Assembly: GCF_900167465.1 (NCBI RefSeq)
Contig: NZ_FUWR01000010.1
Location: 62,001 to 126,000 of the forward strand
Source of the DNA: Trichlorobacter thiogenes
GTDB taxonomy: Bacteria > Desulfobacterota > Desulfuromonadia > Geobacterales > Pseudopelobacteraceae
DNA length: 64,000 nucleotides
Direction of reading: 5' to 3'
The notes below the pieces were generated by a model. The model saw only the letters and a program-made list of their open reading frames with translations, was not told where the DNA came from and searched no databases. Numbering within the stretch: position 1 is the stretch's first letter; every line of letters begins with the position of its first letter. Both the position numbers and the translations under genes were made by a program. Below are positions 61,728 to 64,000 of the stretch, in pieces.

Positions 61728-63811
61728 GGCGCTGGAGCCCTGTAGCCGGTTGTACCACCGGTGCCGATGCCAAACAGGCCGGCCAGGTTAAAGTTGATGG
61801 TCCAAGTGCGGTTGTTGGGGCGATCTTGATAGCCGACAATGACACTCCAGCACTGGTGTCGGTATTCAACGGTGTAGTTGGATTCGAGGATGTCCCCTTT
61901 GTCAAAGGAGTAACGGGTGGTATAGCCCAGATAAAACGGATTGGTCAGGGCAATAGTTGCTCCGGCCTCAAGGTAGTCAAGCTGGCGATCCACCATCCGG
62001 TAACTGATCCGGGCGGTGTTACCGCGCTGGTCGTTCAGCTCGGCACCGCTGGCAGTGCTGGAGATACGGTGATCGTAGTGGCTGTAGCGCAGATCAGCAA
62101 GCAGCCGGAGGTATCGATGCATCCAGGTTTCGCTTTCAAGAACCAGATCGCTCCAACGCCGGGAATCATCCAGCAGGGTCAACAGGTTGGGGCGGGTGCC
62201 ACTCAGGTTGTAGGCCTGCAACAGACGCAGGGTCTGCAGATTGCGGTATTCAGCAGTTCCCTGGCCCTGTTTTGCTATCCGGCCTCCCAGGTGGCTGGCA
62301 AGGGAGAGGGTAACGGTCTCCTGGGCATTGACGCGATCAAGCTGGTCAAAGACCGGCACGTTACTCTGATCCTTTTCACCCACATAGAGGTAGGAAAGGG
62401 TCGGCACCAGTTCATGGCGCAACCGCTGTAGGTCCAGGAACGATGTATCATAGATCCGGCTGAAGGAGCTGCTGAGCTCTGCCCCGGCCTTTGGTATGGC
62501 CACCAGCTGGTCATCTTTGATGCCGGGATCCGGCTTGTTAGTGTTGTAGCCCCGCAGCTGCAGACTGCCAAACAGGGACAGGTTCAGCCGTCCACTAAAC
62601 AGGCTGTTGACAGAGGTTAGGCGTGGTTCCATCACCGCCCGTTGTCCATCCGTCCCTTTTTCCCGGTAATAGTTGGTGGCCAGCAGGTCCAGATCAAAAT
62701 AAAGGTTGGGGATGTAGGGGACCTTTTCGCGAACCCCGTACAGCGACAGTTCCGGTGCCCGTTGCAGAGTGGTGGTGTTGCTACCGGAGTAGAAATCCTG
62801 GGTGTAGATGGTCTGGGCGCTGGTCAGCCAGTGATCCCAGAACTTGGTCAGTACGATTCGTGAATCATAGTACTGGCGGTTATACTCACCGCTTTTTTCG
62901 CCATAGTCGGTCAGGAAGGTGCGGTCGCTGGTCAGGTTCAGGCTGGTGATCAGGTTAAAACTGTCGGAGAACTGTTCTTTGTGGAACTGGACCAGTTGCC
63001 CCCGTTCCTTCTTTTCGTTGTTATCATAAATAAGGTAACCGCCGATGGAGCCGTCACTGTTACGGTTGCGCAGGTAGCGGTAGTCTACCCCCAGGCCGAT
63101 TCCCCGCTTAGTCTGGACATCCAGATCAATCAGGGCTTCCTGGGAGGGGGAGATGGCCCAGTAATAAGGGATATCAATGAACTCTCCCCGTTTTGTTGAT
63201 CTGCCGAATTTGGGGAACAGGAAGCCTGACTGCCGTTCACTCTTAACCGGCAGGATGATGTAGGGGAAGTAAAAGACCGGGATGTCTTTGACATAGAAGA
63301 TGACGTTTTTGCCGGTGGCAAACTCCTCCAGCTTGAGATCCAGTTCCGTTGCCCCGAATTTCCAGCTGGGTACAGCTGCATCGCAGGTGGTCAGGCCGCC
63401 GTTACGCAGGGCGTACTCTTCTTCACCTGTTTTGCCGATCTGCTTGCCGTTAGCCCGAAAGTTGCCCTGGGTCATGAAGATCTGGCCATTCTCCATTTCC
63501 GCCCGGCCGGTTTCCGTGTCCATGGTCAGGTGATCGCCCCAGAGGATATCACCGGCCTTGACCAGATAGACGTTACCTTTGGCAACCAGGGTCTGATTGG
63601 TACGGTTAAAGGTTGCCTCATCAGCGGTCATGGTCATATCCTGCCAGATCATTTCAACCTTGCCGTTGGCCTTGATCAGGTCAGTGGCAGCATCATGGGT
63701 CATGACATCGGCGCGGATGGTCATACCGGGTGCGCCGGTGGTCTGTTCGGCAGCCTGTAGCAGAGTAGGCAGCAGCAAAAGCAGGATGAGAATGCAGGTA
63801 CGTAGTTTCAA
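61724..63811 (-). CDS. lptD: LPS assembly protein LptD
   Basis: Outer-membrane beta-barrel that places lipopolysaccharide in the outer leaflet (695 residues). Signal peptide about 1-20, an N-terminal OstA jellyroll (ADVMTHDAATDLIKANGKVEM, ADEATFNRTNQTLVAKGNVYL), then a barrel with alternating segments (GRSTKRGEFIDIPYYWAIS, YRYLRNRNSDGSIGG). It is between folC (upstream) and the radical SAM gene. Confidence 0.92.
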   Translation of the reverse strand: MKLRTCILILLLLLPTLLQAAEQTTGAPGMTIRADVMTHDAATDLIKANGKVEMIWQDMTMTADEATFNRTNQTLVAKGNVYLVKAGDILWGDHLTMDTETGRAEMENGQIFMTQGNFRANGKQIGKTGEEEYALRNGGLTTCDAAVPSWKFGATELDLKLEEFATGKNVIFYVKDIPVFYFPYIILPVKSERQSGFLFPKFGRSTKRGEFIDIPYYWAISPSQEALIDLDVQTKRGIGLGVDYRYLRNRNSDGSIGGYLIYDNNEKKERGQLVQFHKEQFSDSFNLITSLNLTSDRTFLTDYGEKSGEYNRQYYDSRIVLTKFWDHWLTSAQTIYTQDFYSGSNTTTLQRAPELSLYGVREKVPYIPNLYFDLDLLATNYYREKGTDGQRAVMEPRLTSVNSLFSGRLNLSLFGSLQLRGYNTNKPDPGIKDDQLVAIPKAGAELSSSFSRIYDTSFLDLQRLRHELVPTLSYLYVGEKDQSNVPVFDQLDRVNAQETVTLSLASHLGGRIAKQGQGTAEYRNLQTLRLLQAYNLSGTRPNLLTLLDDSRRWSDLVLESETWMHRYLRLLADLRYSHYDHRISSTASGAELNDQRGNTARISYRMVDRQLDYLEAGATIALTNPFYLGYTTRYSFDKGDILESNYTVEYRHQCWSVIVGYQDRPNNRTWTINFNLAGLFGIGTGGTTGYRAPAP

Positions 63812-63837
63812 AATAGCGCCTTGAATTGGAGTTTAAA

Positions 63838-64000
63838 TTATCCCCGCACCGCTTCGCAGGGTATGCCTGCCAACAGTGCCTTTAGTTCGCCAACCAGAAA
63901 GAGTGATCCAGCAGCAATAATTAAATCTCCCGGTTTGGCTGCTGCCTGTGCAGCTTTCAATCCAGCAGCTACCGAGTCAGCAGCTGTAGCCATAACCCCC
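63838..64000 (-). CDS. folC: Folylpolyglutamate/dihydrofolate synthase FolC, 3' end only
   Basis: Partial gene cut by the window edge; 54 codons are visible. The C-terminal segment contains AGLKAAQAAAKPGDLIIAAG and then SLFLVGELKALLAG, characteristic of the FolC C-terminal domain. It ends with TAA at 63838 and is followed by lptD 26 bases downstream on the same strand. Confidence 0.75.
   Translation of the reverse strand, partial: GVMATAADSVAAGLKAAQAAAKPGDLIIAAGSLFLVGELKALLAGIPCEAVRG

Overview
The window looks like chromosomal DNA of a respiring anaerobe of the Geobacter group (Geobacterales, perhaps close to Geobacter/Trichlorobacter lovleyi). This placement is inferred from gene content, not from a marker search. 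It rests on c-type cytochromes, sigma54-dependent control, a nitrogenase iron protein, MshEN-PilT type ATPases, a complete molybdopterin pathway and a respiratory arsenate reductase. No rRNA, tRNA, CRISPR array or intact insertion sequence was seen.

Layout. 1-8255: a cell-wall amidase and mutS (minus strand), then an RND efflux adaptor and pump (plus). 8274-8504: a short selenoprotein W-like gene read through an in-frame UGA followed by a SECIS hairpin. 8505-9001: a palindromic element and a sigma54-type promoter. 9002-14902: a TorD-like chaperone, a split-Soret-like diheme cytochrome, a cytochrome b, TatA, a ribbon-helix-helix protein and a histidine kinase/sigma54-activator pair. 15078-20010 (minus): arrA-arrB-TorD chaperone-polyferredoxin, a respiratory arsenate reductase operon. 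20122-27505 (plus): arsR, acr3, moaC, mogA, mobA, a mobB-moeA fusion, moaA, MOSC-DUF2703 and an ArsC-like reductase. The Mo-cofactor genes thus lie between the enzyme that needs the cofactor and the arsenic detoxification genes.

28007-32780 (plus): a tightly packed metal/thiol operon: ArsP-type permease, mini-thioredoxin, DUF4405 membrane protein, rhodanese, a second ArsR, two CDF-type transporters, and a Bfd-like [2Fe-2S] protein. The Bfd-like gene also appears to be read through a UGA that has its own SECIS-like hairpin, so it may be a second selenoprotein. Then follow queC, cydAB, pta, a DHH phosphoesterase, trpB, trpF, a second trpB, hom, nusB, ribH and a PilT-like ATPase. An isolated nifH lies at 46021-46887 and an alpha-2-macroglobulin-like protein at 48081-53198.

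53300-55850 is an AT-richer accessory patch with a YefM/YoeB toxin-antitoxin pair, an Mrr-type nuclease, a GIY-YIG protein and degenerate repeats. 55853-64000 is mostly envelope functions (zinc-ribbon, Sel1, AMMECR1-like, VanW), then HemW, a small cytochrome c, a radical SAM protein, lptD and the 3' end of folC.

Four intergenic palindromic elements (about 14926-15058, 22699-22827, 40073-40148, 55685-55815) share one design: inverted arms made of a short unit repeated every 8-9 bases. The most notable observations are the two UGA-containing genes with matching SECIS-type hairpins, neither of which is a conventional uninterrupted ORF.
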